Shown: positions 21,000 through 32,339 of the stretch, one piece after another | Layout: each line of letters starts with the position of its first letter | Numbering within the stretch: position 1 is the first letter of the stretch | Assembly: GCA_011037195.1 (NCBI GenBank) | Contig: JAAEAF010002807.1 | Span: 37,950 to 101,949 of the forward strand | DNA from: Triatoma infestans | Lineage: Eukaryota; Arthropoda; Insecta; Hemiptera; Reduviidae | Length of the DNA: 64,000 bases | Direction: 5' to 3' | Notes under the pieces: generated by a model | What the model saw: the letters and a program-made list of their open reading frames with translations, nothing else | Database searches by the model: none | Told to the model about the DNA's origin: nothing | Position numbers and translations under genes: made by a program

Positions 21000-21815
21000 A
21001 TTTATAAACTAACGAACCCACACTCCAGTTCCTATAATAACGCAATATAACCTCTTGAGTGAAATTTAGAGACAAACATCTGCACATTTCAACCCTCTTT
21101 ATATTAGAATAAAATTTAAAAATAGCTCGCAGCAGTGTTCTTCTCTCCATCTAATGTTAAACATAGAGGGAGGGAGCCATATTCTTCAATTCAAATGACT
21201 TACAACATTATAAATCTAATTTTAAATTCAAATAGTTCGTTTTTTATTTCTCTAGAATTATGTAAAAAAAAAAATGAAAAAACAAGAGGAGTGGCAACAA
21301 TTGTCCTATCTGTGGCGCTCCCTGTCTGTCTGTCAGGAAGTTAATTTTTCGGTTAATCAAATCCGGTAACACTCTAGAGCGACATCTGTTGCATTTTACG
21401 CCCATTGGATCCTAGTTATGTCGCGTTCACTATTCCTTTTTTGAACAGTTGTTTTCCAGCAAACTTCATCTAGTGATGTTGTTTCTCATAAGGCTTACTC
21501 AACCTTAAATTTAAAAAAATATTTTAAAACTTGTACGTTGGTTCTCAGAACCCTTGAGACTACATATTCTAAATTGTTGTATAAAATGGAAAATCACAAC
21601 AAGAGATAGCGGCATGCCATAAATAGAAGTGGACTAGCCACATCTTTCTGGGAACTTGACTAGTTCCTGCGAAAACCCCAGTGTAACAACAGGAACTCAG
21701 ACTCCACTGAATTTCCTAACAATAACATAATAACAGAAAAGCCTTGCAGAGGTTTGTGATGTATGTGTACAACTATTACAGAATGTTGAAGATTTTCGTT
21801 TCCGATCAATCCTGC
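21000..21815. other. Unassigned sequence between two non-LTR remnants
   Basis: No clear retrotransposon motif or host gene was seen. A 69-codon frame (21135-21344) has no recognisable motif. Confidence 0.4.
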
Positions 21816-21819
21816 AGTA

Positions 21820-22400
21820 TCAGGTCACCTTCTAGAGAAGATTGAGGTCCATCTGGTGCGATACTCGATAATTATCTTCAGTGTTCCACGGACGGTTCCA
21901 GAATGAATGGTAGGTCCTGGAGCTGTGGTATTATTTTGAGACAGGAGATCATTTGACTGGTGAATAGACCACTCTTTTCCAGGCCGAGATTAATGCTATC
22001 TTTTTGTTGTATTTTGGATGAGCGGGTACGTAACACTAATTTAAACGGTGTTTGTATCTGCTCGGACAGTCAAGCTACGATGAAGGCGCTGAGTTTATGT
22101 GTCTTCACTTCCTAGTTGGTACTAGAATGTTCTAGAAGACTGGAAGAGCTTTGTTTCTTGAAGGATTACCAGTCACATGGGAATATGCGAATGAGAAGGT
22201 GGATAGATTTGCTAAATTAGGCGCCTCTCACCCTTTCATTAGTCCTGAGCCTGCTGTTGGTATGTGATTAGACACATGTTTGTCAAAATGTAAGCCTAGG
22301 AAGCTACAAGATGATAATTTAGTTGGGTGGATTTCACTTTATAATCACTCCTCTATAAATCTAACATCTATTTAAACAAGGTAAAACCTTTATGCTTACT
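21820..22400 (+). mobile_element. RNase H domain remnant of a non-LTR retrotransposon (family L1x)
   Basis: In conserved order: CSTDGSRMNGRS (about 21882-21917; the DGS motif carries the first catalytic aspartate), ICSDSQATMKALS (about 22050-22090; second aspartate), and YANEKVDRFAKLGASHPF (about 22184-22240; the NE...D..A region). ISPEPAVGM follows, matching the GPEPAVGV of the copy at 55837-56935. Frameshifts separate the motifs. An RNase H domain with this order occurs in I, R1, LOA and some Jockey elements. The reverse transcriptase is absent. Confidence 0.75.
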
Positions 22401-22499
22401 TGTGTTGTGTGGATTAAAGTCATCTGTTTAGATATGGCAACGAGATTCCGGATGAAGAGTTGCAATGTCAAAACCTAGTCAACATGAAATATCAACTGA

Positions 22500-22985
22500 C
22501 GGATTTCTTTTGCTTATATTTATTTGGTTACTGTGGAATTCCAGGAAACGAGCAGGGGACTGCACAACCAGAAGAGCCAGCATCGTACAGACAAGCATGC
22601 CAAGAGATAGAAAAGAAAATAAATATAAAGGAACAGTTGCTGGAAAAACATGGGACAGAGCTTCTTTCTAAAACAATACCACCTACATTTCAAGAAGAAT
22701 ATTTACCGAACAAACTTTAGACTCAGGACCAGTCATGACCTTGTGCAAGACCACCTACACAAAATTGGTGTAAAGGATTCAAATGAATGTTTTCTCTCTC
22801 TCTCTGTGATTCAGGGGAAATAATGAATGGGTGACTGACCATATCCAAAAGTGTGCAAAAAACACGAAAAATATAGAAACGAGGAAGAATGAAAAGAATG
22901 TGGACGGGGAAAAGTTCCTTGTACTGTGGCTGTAAGGAAGGAAATTGGAACGATAGCCTTTTTCAGCTGGCTTAGGATAAATCTC
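22500..22985 (+). mobile_element. RNase H tail of a second non-LTR family
   Basis: One frame reads FGYCGIPGNEQ (22523-22555), the HxGIPGNE RNase H signature with H replaced by Y. It continues open to a stop at 22718, then shifts to LRTSHDLVQDHLHKIGVKDS and NECF (22722-22795), the typical helix pair after RNase H, and decays. The wording differs from family L1x (GIPGNE rather than YANE), so it is a different element. An 86-codon frame (22460-22720) overlaps it but is not an intact gene. Confidence 0.75.
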
Positions 22986-22988
22986 ATA

Positions 22989-23417
22989 TGTTACCGTTAA
23001 AGTATTGAACGCCGTTATTCTATAGAACACCTGCCTGGTTTAGGTAAAGTATGGAACGAATTTGAAATTTCATGTGATTGGCATCTGGAATTGTAGAAAA
23101 CATCATTTTTTTTCAGATAAGCACATCTTTTGTCACACTATGTTTTTACGAAAGCATTTCTTTGAAGCCTTGACCAGTATTGGTGGGGGGGGAGGGAAGG
23201 ATGACTTTAGCTTGTTATCTTCATAAGTGATATCATTTCCCTGATCTTTGTAAAGTAAAGCAATTTTATTTCATACTTTAACGAAATGGTGATCGTTATT
23301 GTATGTAATACCTAGTTAAAGTATAGAAAATTGTACACTTTAACGGACCTGCTTAGGAATTGTATGAAATAACTAGGTATACTATGGAATAACTGAATAG
23401 AGACTTTGACGGTAACA
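22989..23417. mobile_element. MITE with inverted termini and TA flanks
   Basis: The left end TGTTACCGTTAAAGT (22989) and the right end ACTTTGACGGTAACA (to 23417) are inverted with one mismatch. Weaker inverted similarity extends to about 36 bp (GTTATTCTATAG against CTATGGAATAAC). TA dinucleotides flank both ends (22987-22988, 23418-23419), as in Tc1/mariner-type insertions. A further internal inverted pair GTTAAAGT/ACTTTAAC lies at about 23314-23343. No transposase is encoded. Confidence 0.65.
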
Positions 23418-23419
23418 TA

Positions 23420-25115
23420 TATATTTACACTAACTTGAAGCAAATCTTTGTGTGCAAATGCATTCTATTAATTGCATTAATTATTAGCCCGCTTTATAAT
23501 TCAATATTTTGTAAACACTCTACCATGAATAAAACCACTTAATGGACATTATTATATTTGTTTGTAAATTATCTTTTGAGGTGTTTTATACCAGATAACT
23601 GTACTATTTATTATAAAGATTGAATAAGGAGATAATTATGTGATTGTTTTGTTATTGGACTGTTATTTTGTACTTATTGTTTGCTATTGTTACAGTTTTT
23701 AATTAACACGAAGTATTACGATTGTTTCAAATCTTATATTTTTTTCCCCCGAAATTGCTTTTATAACGGAAAAAAACATGTTTTTGAGAGCCGGTCTCTG
23801 AGCATGATAAAAAGTGTTTCTTTTTTTAAATTGCGCTCATTTAAAACATCTTTTTCTGAGAGAGAGAGAGAGAGAGAGAGAGATGTATGTGATTCAAAAA
23901 TAAAATCTCCAAATATTTTTACTTCATTTAAACCCCCACCAACAGATGTGAATTGAGTTTTTTATGTAACGTTAACTCTAACGTAATCAGTCTAAATCCA
24001 TGGTATAATACTTGCTAAACATATGTAAAGCTATCATTTTATTGGTAACATTTTTCTAGAAAACATAATCATTTATTCCGTGAAAATTTTGGAAAAACTG
24101 TGAGTGACATTAGTTGGGCTTTTCTCTAAAGTGTCACTAATTTTACTACTTTATTGTAGTTTTAATTTCTCAATCCTTATAATAGAGAGGACTAAAAAAT
24201 AAGCTATGAATATAAAAGTTCCAGGTGTTTGAGGAAAATTCGTTAAGGGAAAATTTTAAAACTTTTTCAAAACAAGTTTTTGTTAATTAACGAATTATTT
24301 TATTACAAATTATAATAATTATTTAAAAGGTACTCACTTTTATAAAAATATGTAGCTTGACGTGTCAATTATTAAAGAACATAATAAACTCGCTTTTCCT
24401 TTGTTGTTATTTAATAAAAATATTATTTCTTAAAAAAGAAATAATAAACAAGAAATAAAAAAATAAACACTTATTATGTATATATATATATGACACGACT
24501 AAATAGCACACAAGCTAGTTTAGTACACGATGTCGGAGTGGGTTACTATGAAACACTGGCTGGTTTCAACGTGAAGCTGCTAACCGGTAAAGTTTGAAGC
24601 AACCACCGCCGTTGTGCTATCGTACACTCAGTTGCCGCTATCCCCCCACTTTACTGCCTATTGATCCACGCCCCCCGAGACATACAAAGTACCTCCCGAA
24701 CACTCGTTCACACTTTACTTCTTTTTATTTTTTATTTTTTTTCAAACGAGGAATGTCTTTTATTTTCTTCTTTTTTTTTTTAATATAATGGACCAAAAAC
24801 TGTATGCACCTATGGACTTAAATACAAGAAGAAGAAATATACATTAATATATTATTAAAGACTTTAATTTTGTTGGGAACGACAAAATTTATAACTTATT
24901 TTCAAACGTTTTGCAAGCGAAACGGGCAAAAACGGTTTTTTTGCTAATTGAGATAAGGTTTATAAGAATAGGAACTGTGCAACAAACCAGCCACACTCGC
25001 TAAGAGCACATCTGTTTGGCGCCAACTTATTAATCATCACATTTTCTTGACACAATTTCTTTCTACTACTAGTGCTTGATATTTTCCTCCCCAGCTCTTA
25101 CTTGCCTTGAGTAAA
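23420..25115. other. AT-rich spacer with a (GA)n run
   Basis: A GA microsatellite is at 23858-23881. A slightly GC-richer patch at 24590-24710 has a 64-codon frame without a recognisable motif. Nothing else could be supported. Confidence 0.5.
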
Positions 25116-25119
25116 ACCA

Positions 25120-25255
25120 TTTTGTAACCGTGTCAAATTTTGGAAATTGAGTATAAATTGGGAAATGTATATATTTCAAGGTCGTATAAGTAAAAAAAAA
25201 AAATCCAAGTTTGAAACACTCAAACGACCTTCTCTTACCCCAATTTACATAGTTA
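25120..25255. repeat. FA fragments, head (plus) joined to tail (minus)
   Basis: TAACCGTGTCAAATTTTGG and a degraded GGAAATGTATATATTTCAAG head are followed at once by GTTTGAAACACTCAAACGAC, the inverted tail. The arm between them is gone. Confidence 0.55.
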
Positions 25256-25319
25256 TAATTGACTAATTCTATTCTAACATATAATTCTTACTAAGTAGAT
25301 GTTTAGTTATCTTCAATTT

Positions 25320-26150
25320 ATATGAATAAGAAAATCTAAACTTTACAAAAACTGGGAAAGCATAACCTTCCCTGCTACTTTTACCCCTCCCCTTAAATAA
25401 ACTTTCTGGAAAAAGTTTCAAATAAAAGTGATAGGTCTTCTCTGTATAATTACTATGCCAAGTTTAATGAGACTTGGCGGTGTTTTTATGGAAACAATCG
25501 CAAAAAACTGAAGGAAAAAAACTGTTAAGTAAAGAGGCACTTCTCTGGAGGGTCCCTCCAAGACTCGCACAAACTTTCTCCTCGGCACAACGAAAGTGGA
25601 GCTAAGGAGGATTACTGCCCTACTTACACGGCATTGTCTTTTACGGAAACTTCTGCATAATATGGATCTCTCTGCGGACTCACTTTGCAGGAAATGCGAC
25701 ACCGAAACGCGAGAGGGAGACACCGTTTCACCTTCTTGGAGAGTGCGTACACTATGCTCGCAATTTGGTGCCGAAGACGGGATCAGAAATTCCACTCGCC
25801 TCAGCCCTGGCGTTTTTTAATGACACAGGGCTGATGTGAGGCATTTATACGGGGTGCACAATGGGCCCAGCTGAGGTCTAAGTGCTGAACCTCCATTTGG
25901 AGGCCCCGAGTTTCTAGATTAGAAAGACGCACTTCCGGTCGTCTAACTTCCTTTAAACTTGGAATTTTGGCAACGTGATAATAAAATAACACTTTTAGAG
26001 GAAAGCCTCTTCCTCTCACAACCTCCCCATTAATGAATTTTCTCTATACAAATCGCAGGACCGATTCAAACAAAATTGTTGTGGCCACTTTCTCAATAAA
26101 CTGAAATAGCTCTTCAATAAAGTATGAAGGGAGGTTGTGCGAGGATAAGG
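25320..26150 (-). repeat. FA arm split by a non-LTR insertion
   Basis: The left part (to 25543) has GTTTCAAATAAAAGTGATAG and an AAAGAGGCACTTC end. The right part (from 25923) has CGCACTTCCGGTCGTCTAAC, AACACTTTTAGAGGAAAGCC and decayed following blocks. The 13-bp duplication around 25544-25922 shows that the arm was continuous. Confidence 0.7.
25544..25922 (+). mobile_element. 5'-truncated non-LTR retrotransposon insertion with 13-bp duplication
   Basis: One frame reads LTRHCLLRKLLHNMDLSADS and then LCRKCDTETREG, the post-RNase H zinc-knuckle-like region (C..C). A single frameshift leads to TPFHLLGECVHYARNL and ALAFFNDTGLM followed by a stop near 25836. The 3' UTR contains GTGCACAATGGGCCC. AAAGAGGCACTTC (25531-25543) and AAAGACGCACTTC (25923-25935) flank it. 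The L..H..L..H....D..C..C...E arrangement is shared with L1x (LTGHCGLRRHL...) but the wording differs. Confidence 0.8.
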
Positions 26151-26261
26151 CTTTCCTCTAAAAGGCCTGCCTCCCTAATATAATAGCACATTATGCTATT
26201 ATAATTATATGCCATCAAATCTCATCTCTTCCGATTTTTCAAAGCTTGACTGTCAAGCCCC

Positions 26262-26472
26262 CTCTGGAAATTAAACGAAATATCAAGTTTTCCCGTTTTT
26301 AAGTTATGCTGTCCACACACTTACATAAATACACACATTCATACAGACACACAAACCAATTTCTGAAAAACAGTTTTTTACGGATTCAGGGGATCTCAAA
26401 ACGTATATTTCCGATGAAAACTCGATATAGAAATATTGACACGATCGCATAATTCTTCTTAATGAAGTAAGA
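26262..26472 (-). repeat. FA head fragment
   Basis: It has GACACGATCGCATAATTCTT, TTCAGGGGATCTCAAAACG, the CA-rich segment and a diverged AAACGAAATATCAAGTTTTC. The hinge TTCTTCTTAATGAAGTAAGAGG follows in broken form. Confidence 0.7.
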
Positions 26473-26504
26473 GGAAGTACAAAATTATTAGAGAAATATT
26501 AGAA

Positions 26505-26724
26505 TTATTAATTATCCCAGGAAATCGTAAAAAAAAAAAGGATAAATTTATTTAGTAAAGTGGTACTCCCAACTCACCGATTTTAACCAACAAAAACTTG
26601 TTTTTGAGTTCTCTAGTATTTCAGCTTTCTGACATTTTCTGTTTTGAATTGCAGTGCCTGCCTCCCGCCGCTCACCACACACAAAAACCAATTCTAAAAG
26701 AAAATCACTTTTTGGATTCAAGGG
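26505..26724 (-). repeat. FA fragment cut by a non-LTR insertion
   Basis: It has AGTAAAGTGGTACTCCCAAC, a GTTTTGAATTGCAGTGCC block and CTTTTTGGATTCAAGGGATC. Homology ends abruptly where the retrotransposon piece begins at about 26725. Confidence 0.6.
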
Positions 26725-26990
26725 ATCAAATCTCATCTCTTGTTTGGCTGTGACCGGTGCGATGTGGACCACGCCAACTGCTGCTATGGAGACTGTTGGG
26801 AATCCCACCGCTATTTGTGGATGTGAAAAACAAGGCAATGAAAGCCTGTTATAGAATTAAATAGGCAGATTTTTTGACAGTGAAAGCGATATGGTCATTC
26901 TACCACTTATCGCGAGATGCTTTTAAAGGTCCCTATTACCGGTTTTCCTTCTGATAGAATGTTAAATACTTTTTTTTTCGATCATTCTTA
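26725..26990 (+). mobile_element. Non-LTR remnant, region between RT and RNase H
   Basis: One frame reads CLAVTGAMWTTPTAAMETV (26738-26795), a signature found between the RT and RNase H domains in LOA-, R1- and Jockey-type elements (TGAMRTTPTAA). A shifted frame reads VKNKAMKACYRIK (26823-26860) and then FKGPYYRFSF. TTTCCTTCTGATAGAATG (26945-26963) matches, in reverse, 56876-56894 in the L1x copy. It therefore probably belongs to family L1x, upstream of its RNase H. Confidence 0.7.
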
Positions 26991-26999
26991 CCTCCTAGG

Positions 27000-27492
27000 G
27001 AATAAGAATACCAGAAGAAGCAGCAACACAAGATAGCCTGGGGACTTAGAGGTATATTTATGTATACAATAGTCATTTATGAAACAGTTTTTGGTTTCTC
27101 AAATCAGTTGATTAAGTTAACGCCCAATGAAAATAATACTCATTACCTCTTTTATGCTATCATAATTATAACTTCATCTTATTGCGTTTTATATGAATTT
27201 CAATTCTAATTTGATCTTGATATTTGATAGTGGAATTTTTAGTTTATTAAGATCTAAATGCTTACAATCTGAGTGATTAATAATTATTATTGATTTAAGT
27301 AGTTTAGAATAATAATTATGGTTTATAACTAGATTTAGAATTGATATCTGTTGCATTTGGAAAAGAAGGAAATGTTTGTTTTAAGTTTCTAGCTTTCAGG
27401 ATTATCATATATTCCTATTTAAGAGTTTCTAATTAGTGTTTAATAGATTAACATTACAATAATTCTCTCTCTCTAATTCTCTTACACACACC

Positions 27493-27544
<52 letters not shown>

Positions 27545-27725
27545 GAAAGAGGGTTAGAGTGAGAAAGAAAACCACTTAACATTTATAAATAATAAACCTT
27601 TTTGCATGATATTATTGTTCATGAAATCATATTTATTAATTACATATTTATTAATAAATGAAATTATAATTATTTTAACATATATGTCAACATTATTTTA
27701 ACATATATGTTTATGAAAAACATAT
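27000..27725. other. AT-rich spacer with a (CA)n microsatellite
   Basis: A CA run is at 27485-27540. ATTATTTTAACATATATGT occurs twice in tandem near 27670 and 27692. Nothing coding was seen. Confidence 0.5.
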
Positions 27726-27729
27726 ATGT

Positions 27730-28580
27730 CGTCATTGTAACATCGTTCTTCGGGGGAAGCACAAACTTGGTATTCCCTTTAGGTTTTACTACCACTGGCA
27801 TCGGTCACGAAGATTTCCAGCAGAATCCATCAACCCGGAAAAACCAAATTTTCTTCAAACACTAAAGTTCTGGCATCACATTTCATTGTAATGAATATTA
27901 GGTAGATGATATAATGATACACGGAAGTAACACTTTAGAACGGTGTTTCCCAACCTTTTTTTTCCTCCTATTGATTAGATTTTTCATTTACGAGTATCTC
28001 CTTTCCCTTACCCCTACTTAAAACTAAAAAATTTAATGAATGAATCAAATAAATTTAATGATATTTATAGGCTTTTATTTTCTATTTTGTAAGTTATTTC
28101 AGTTTACAAATAGAAAATAATATTTTAAAAAATGTTACTTTTAACTTTTATCAACTTTTAATGAAAGTACACTAATTATTTATCAACTTTAAAATAACAG
28201 TTATTTATCTTGTATGCAAATGACTATTAATAAATTTAATGTGATCCTTGAGCTTGTTTCATGGATCCTAAATTTTTAAAATCAGGATCAAATGAATCTA
28301 GATATAATTAGACAACAATACATTGTTCTCGTTATTAATTTTATTCAAAAAATATTTTTGTGGATAAAACTAGTAGTTAATATTCCTCTAAATATTGAAA
28401 TCAGCTCTCCGTAAATGAACGAATATAGAATAAAACATTTTTTGCCGTTCTTCGTCATTATCAATAAAAGTTTTGCGTACCCGCAGGGGTTGGGAACCAC
28501 TGCTTTAGAGGAAAACATAATCCGCTTCCTCCGAAATCCCACTTAAATGAATTTAGACGAAAAATGTTCTTCAGGAATAC
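27730..28580 (-). repeat. FA arm interrupted by a hAT MITE
   Basis: Left of the MITE are GCACAAACTTGGTATTCC (plus-sense block), CATCAACCCGGAA and AGTAACACTTTAGAA. Right of it are GAGGAAAACATAATCC and AAATGAATTTAGACG. Removing the MITE restores the usual CTTTAGAGGAAAAC block. Confidence 0.65.
27941..28502. mobile_element. Non-autonomous hAT element (MITE) with 8-bp duplication
   Basis: The left terminus is CGGTGTTTCCCAACC and the right terminus is GGTTGGGAACCACTG. They are inverted, with few mismatches to the standard CAGTGNTTCCCAACC hAT end. The 8-bp flanks are CTTTAGAA (27933-27940) and CTTTAGAG (28503-28510). The interior is AT-rich, 562 bp in all, with no transposase. Insertion is within an FA arm. 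Confidence 0.85.
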
Positions 28581-28584
28581 TTCT

Positions 28585-28720
28585 GAGTGTTGGTTCAGCA
28601 TTAGAGGCAACACTACCCTGAAGAAGCCTAGTGTGGGCGAAACATCGATTTATAACAAACCACCTACTCAAGTCTCAAACCGAGGACCTAAGAGTTTTAC
28701 ACGACAATAGCCATGGAAGC
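28585..28720 (+). repeat. Fragment with a hammerhead-like core, different family
   Basis: CCCTGAAGAAGCCTAGTGTG then GGCGAAACATCGATT follows the same CTGANGA, short stem, GAAAC plan as the two-armed elements, but the rest of the sequence is unrelated to them. Stem II would be only three pairs (GCC/GGC). The remainder of the element is not recognised. Confidence 0.4.
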
Positions 28721-28724
28721 CTGA

Positions 28725-29415
28725 AAGATTAATTATTTATAGAGTTTTAATCGGTATATTATTAATTTCAATAATGAAATTGTTCACAGTAGTGAAACGA
28801 TTATGTTAGTGAGAAGATTTGAGAAACGAAAATGTTCATAGATGAAATGATGAATCATAAGGTGAATAAAAGGATGGTTAACTGTTGTTCCCATAATTTA
28901 CTACAAATCAATAGTTTTGTGGTAGTAATAATAATAGTTTTTATTGAATAAAATGAAGTAAGGAGAGTATGGCATGCATTCGGATTTAAAATATGAACAC
29001 CAGCTGATACATTAAAGTGAATTAAATCCTGGGACCCCTCCGATCACTATGCTTACCCCCTCCAGGCATACAGTTGTGCTACTCTATGTTTACTGAGAGA
29101 ACAGTTGGTATAAATATTATGCGGTTCGCGTTTCTCCTATGTATAACATTAAAATAAAAAAAAAAAAATTTACTAACGGATCTTTTTATCTTCTATATTT
29201 ATATGTACACATATAGAGGGAGCTCTAACAAGAAGACTACAAAACATTTTTAATTAACTCACTCCTTACGTACCAAAAAAATCTAGTGCGTCAGGCACCC
29301 TTTTTAAACGGGCAGCTGGAGTAGCCCCCTGCTTTCTATAACTCCTTCTTCCAGTGCCCAGATATCCTTAGATATCTATTGCTCTTGATCCTTAGATAGT
29401 TCTATCTTAGAACTA
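28725..29415. other. AT-rich spacer
   Basis: No recognised element. A moderately GC-rich patch at 29280-29400 may already belong to the non-LTR piece that follows. Confidence 0.4.
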
Positions 29416-29419
29416 TTAG

Positions 29420-29600
29420 TAGGGAGACATGTAGATTCATTACAATGAGATATCCTCCGAGAAAGCAGAACCTATCGAGGTCTTGAAATTTCTCAGAGAA
29501 GTAGACTTGCAAAGGGATTCCTCTGGGTTCAGAGGTCTCATCTTGGCTCTATAGAGAGCAGCACAATAGATCCTTCAAGGCTGCATAGTGCACTGTCACA
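29420..29600 (+). mobile_element. 3' end of a non-LTR retrotransposon
   Basis: One frame reads PIEVLKFLREVDLQRDSSGF and RGLILAL before a TAG stop near 29554. The 3' UTR contains AGCACAATAGATCC and then GGCTGCATAGTGCACTG. The CACAATAGATC motif is shared with the tail of SINE S1 type b. Upstream domains are missing. Confidence 0.6.
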
Positions 29601-29604
29601 AAAA

Positions 29605-30660
29605 TATTTCTAAAATTCAAATTAATTGAAAAATTTTTTAATTCAAAATACGTCCGCAGTAAATGAAATTTGGTGTAAATGATAAAAAGGAGACTTTTCA
29701 TTTGTCTGCAAAAAATTTAGTCGATTTTATATAATTATAGTTTTATTATTTATTTTATTTATTATTTATTTATATAATAATAATTTATAATATAATAATA
29801 TTTTATAATAACTCCCCATTTATATAATGCTTGAGTATGCAAAATTTCATTTAACCATCGCTGTAATTCATTTATGTAAAATACGCTCCGCCGCCAAGAT
29901 TTTCTATCTGAATGAAAAATTACCCAAGTCTTATAACAAGTTTTATATCTTAGATTTAAATGCAGCCAAATAAATCTATGTTTGTGAAATACACATTATT
30001 ATGAATCATTGAGAGTTTAAAAATGAACAGATAAGAAGCAAATGACTCGTGAAACTGATTCCATCAGTAATAAAAACATCTACTTCCTTCCATCCACAAC
30101 TGGAAAACTACACGTGAACCCAAGTTTTATATCATGTTTTTGTTTTGTTAATTTTTTTTTTTTTTAACCGGAAGTAATGTTATGTGTATTAAAATTGTTT
30201 ACTCTGTAAATTGTTACAATTATTTGACTGCAAATTTAAATGGCATAGTTTTAGAGTATACAACACTTCGATCTTTGTGAATTAATTTAGGGCAGATAAG
30301 TAGGTTAACTGTCTAAAAGAAGCATTTTCTCTTATTATTTATATTAAGTAAGAAGAATTATTGCGAGCGTGGCGAATTTTCTAAATTATTACTTAATTTT
30401 TTGAAATATTAATTAATTAGTACTGTTTTTTTATTGTTCATATGAGTGTAAGGAAAGGACAACTAGGTAAAACTAATTACACGTATTCATAAGCGAACAT
30501 TTTCAATTTTACACATTTTATCTGGAAAATTAATTTTTCTGAGTGATTTTAATTTTCACTCTAAATGGCAGTTTTCATTTCATATGCAGATCAATTCTAA
30601 TTATGCACCATTTAATGTAATTGCTTAATACAAGTTGGAAAACAATTTTAGAAATTTTTT
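29605..30660. other. AT-rich spacer
   Basis: Very AT-rich (29700-29830 in particular). Nothing was recognised. Confidence 0.5.
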
Positions 30661-30669
30661 TTTTTTTTT

Positions 30670-30980
30670 TGGTTTGCAGTTTTCTCGATTTTCTTGAAAA
30701 CAGCCTCAACGCTTTTTCTTTAGACTTGACACAAATATTTTTGGGTGGGGGGATATAGTGCTCAATTCCGGAACTGCAATATTGAATGATCTATTATGGC
30801 ATCCTACTGGTATCAGAATGAGGCCACTCAATCCTCTTAGTAATTTCCAGATCTGTGAAACTTGTAAGGGTAATCTCCTCTTGCAACTTCCAGTATATAT
30901 ATACCAATATATTTATGTTTGTGTGTGAGTCTAAAAACAAAATATCTCAAAAACGAAAAAACGCAATAAGCGACATTCCG
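30670..30980 (+). repeat. FA fragments
   Basis: The half-unit piece CAGTTTTCTCGATTTTCTTG (30679) comes before the GT-run piece ATATCTCAAAAACGAAAAA (30943), the reverse of normal order. About 180 bp of unrelated sequence lies between. Confidence 0.5.
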
Positions 30981-30984
30981 GCCC

Positions 30985-31450
30985 AGGGTTAAATGGATGT
31001 TTTTACATTTATATTTTTTTGAGAAGAATTTTACTTAAACTTCAACGTTAACTTTCAATTTGCTATAATTACTCATTTACAGAATTATGTTGATGTTCAT
31101 CAGTCCATAAATCTGGCTTAGAAAATAAATACGTAAGTATAGATTGTAAAGGTTCTTTTAATTCAACTCAACAGAAAAATGACTAAGTAAAATATAAAGT
31201 TCTCAATTATTAATCATATGGAGTAATTAAATAAAATAAAAACAGAAGTTGTCAGCATAATAAAACGTTTAATTTTAATAAAATAAACAAATCCATGACC
31301 AATCATAAATAAATGAATTAATATTGAAAATGTAGACAGTAATTAAATTGCCGAGTAGCACACATATTATGATATATGTAGATAAAGACTGTCAAACAAA
31401 CGGTGCTTTGTTAATTAAATGCATAACATTATCTATTCCAATATTGTAAA
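30985..31450. other. AT-rich spacer
   Basis: Nothing was recognised. Confidence 0.45.
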
Positions 31451-31454
31451 CTGT

Positions 31455-31790
31455 AAAAAAAAAATCTGGTGTGAATAATCCAAAATAATAAATAATCTCT
31501 TACTGCAAATTAGTTTACTAATGCGAATTGACAAAGTTTGTGCACTTCCTGCCAACCAATTTTCTTTTTTAAGTTTTTTTTTTAATTCCCCTTGACTTTT
31601 ATATTAGAAGTTACAACCTTAAATTCGGAAGTATCTTCTGCAAAAGAATTTTTTGCCTATAATGTCCTTTCGGCTACCTTGAGAATGCCCAAAGAGAATA
31701 TCAACTTTTGAATTTTTTACGAATTTTTGTTTTCGATTGACGCTATTATACATACATTTCGATCATTTACAAAAAAAAAATTCTGCAACT
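31455..31790 (-). repeat. FA fragments, strongly diverged
   Basis: The tail TCTGGTGTGAATAATCC, TAATCTCTTACTGCAAATTAG and a GTGCACTTCCTGCCAACCAA block are visible. The remainder is doubtful. Confidence 0.45.
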
Positions 31791-31939
31791 GTGTAGTAAT
31801 GCGCCAATTAAAATTAAAATCAAAATTAGTGAGTGAAGTTCTGCTATTAAACACAAGTGACAAAAAGTAAAAGCAGAACCATTATATCTTTCTCACTATT
31901 GAAGAAAAGTAGTATTATTCAACTCAAACTAACCCTACA

Positions 31940-32050
31940 TTTAGCGGCAATACGCGCCACGAATAATGTATTTTAAAAACAAATCCCAGATAACAATGGA
32001 TTAGATGTTATATTTAAGAGAGGGAGTAATTTGACTTGAATGAAAGTTCA
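31940..32050 (-). repeat. Dispersed repeat, second copy
   Basis: Inverted partner of 760-870. Shared blocks are TAGCGGCAATACGCG, AAAACAAATCCCAGA and GACTTGAA in reverse order. Confidence 0.55.
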
Positions 32051-32339
32051 CTTTCAGTATTTAGAACCTTTCACAATATTTTTAACATAAAATACGTTTT
32101 TTCGGGAGTACCTAAGCGAATGAACGTATTCTCAGAGATGGGGGTGATGGTAGGGGGTTTTAGTGAGAGTGGGGGGGAACGTATTCTTCGCATGTTGCAA
32201 TAATATGTCATATGACAGATAACGATGCAATTTTTTTTAATTTTCATATCACTCTCATTCAGTTGCCACAATCTCGAGTAAAGCGTTACTTTACTCATTC
32301 TCTTTGTTAAATAACTATTTTTCACGCTCATAGGATCTC

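Noticed and set aside
25418..25795. 125-codon minus-strand frame
   Set aside because: It crosses the boundary of an FA arm and a LINE inserted on the other strand, so it is a chance frame.
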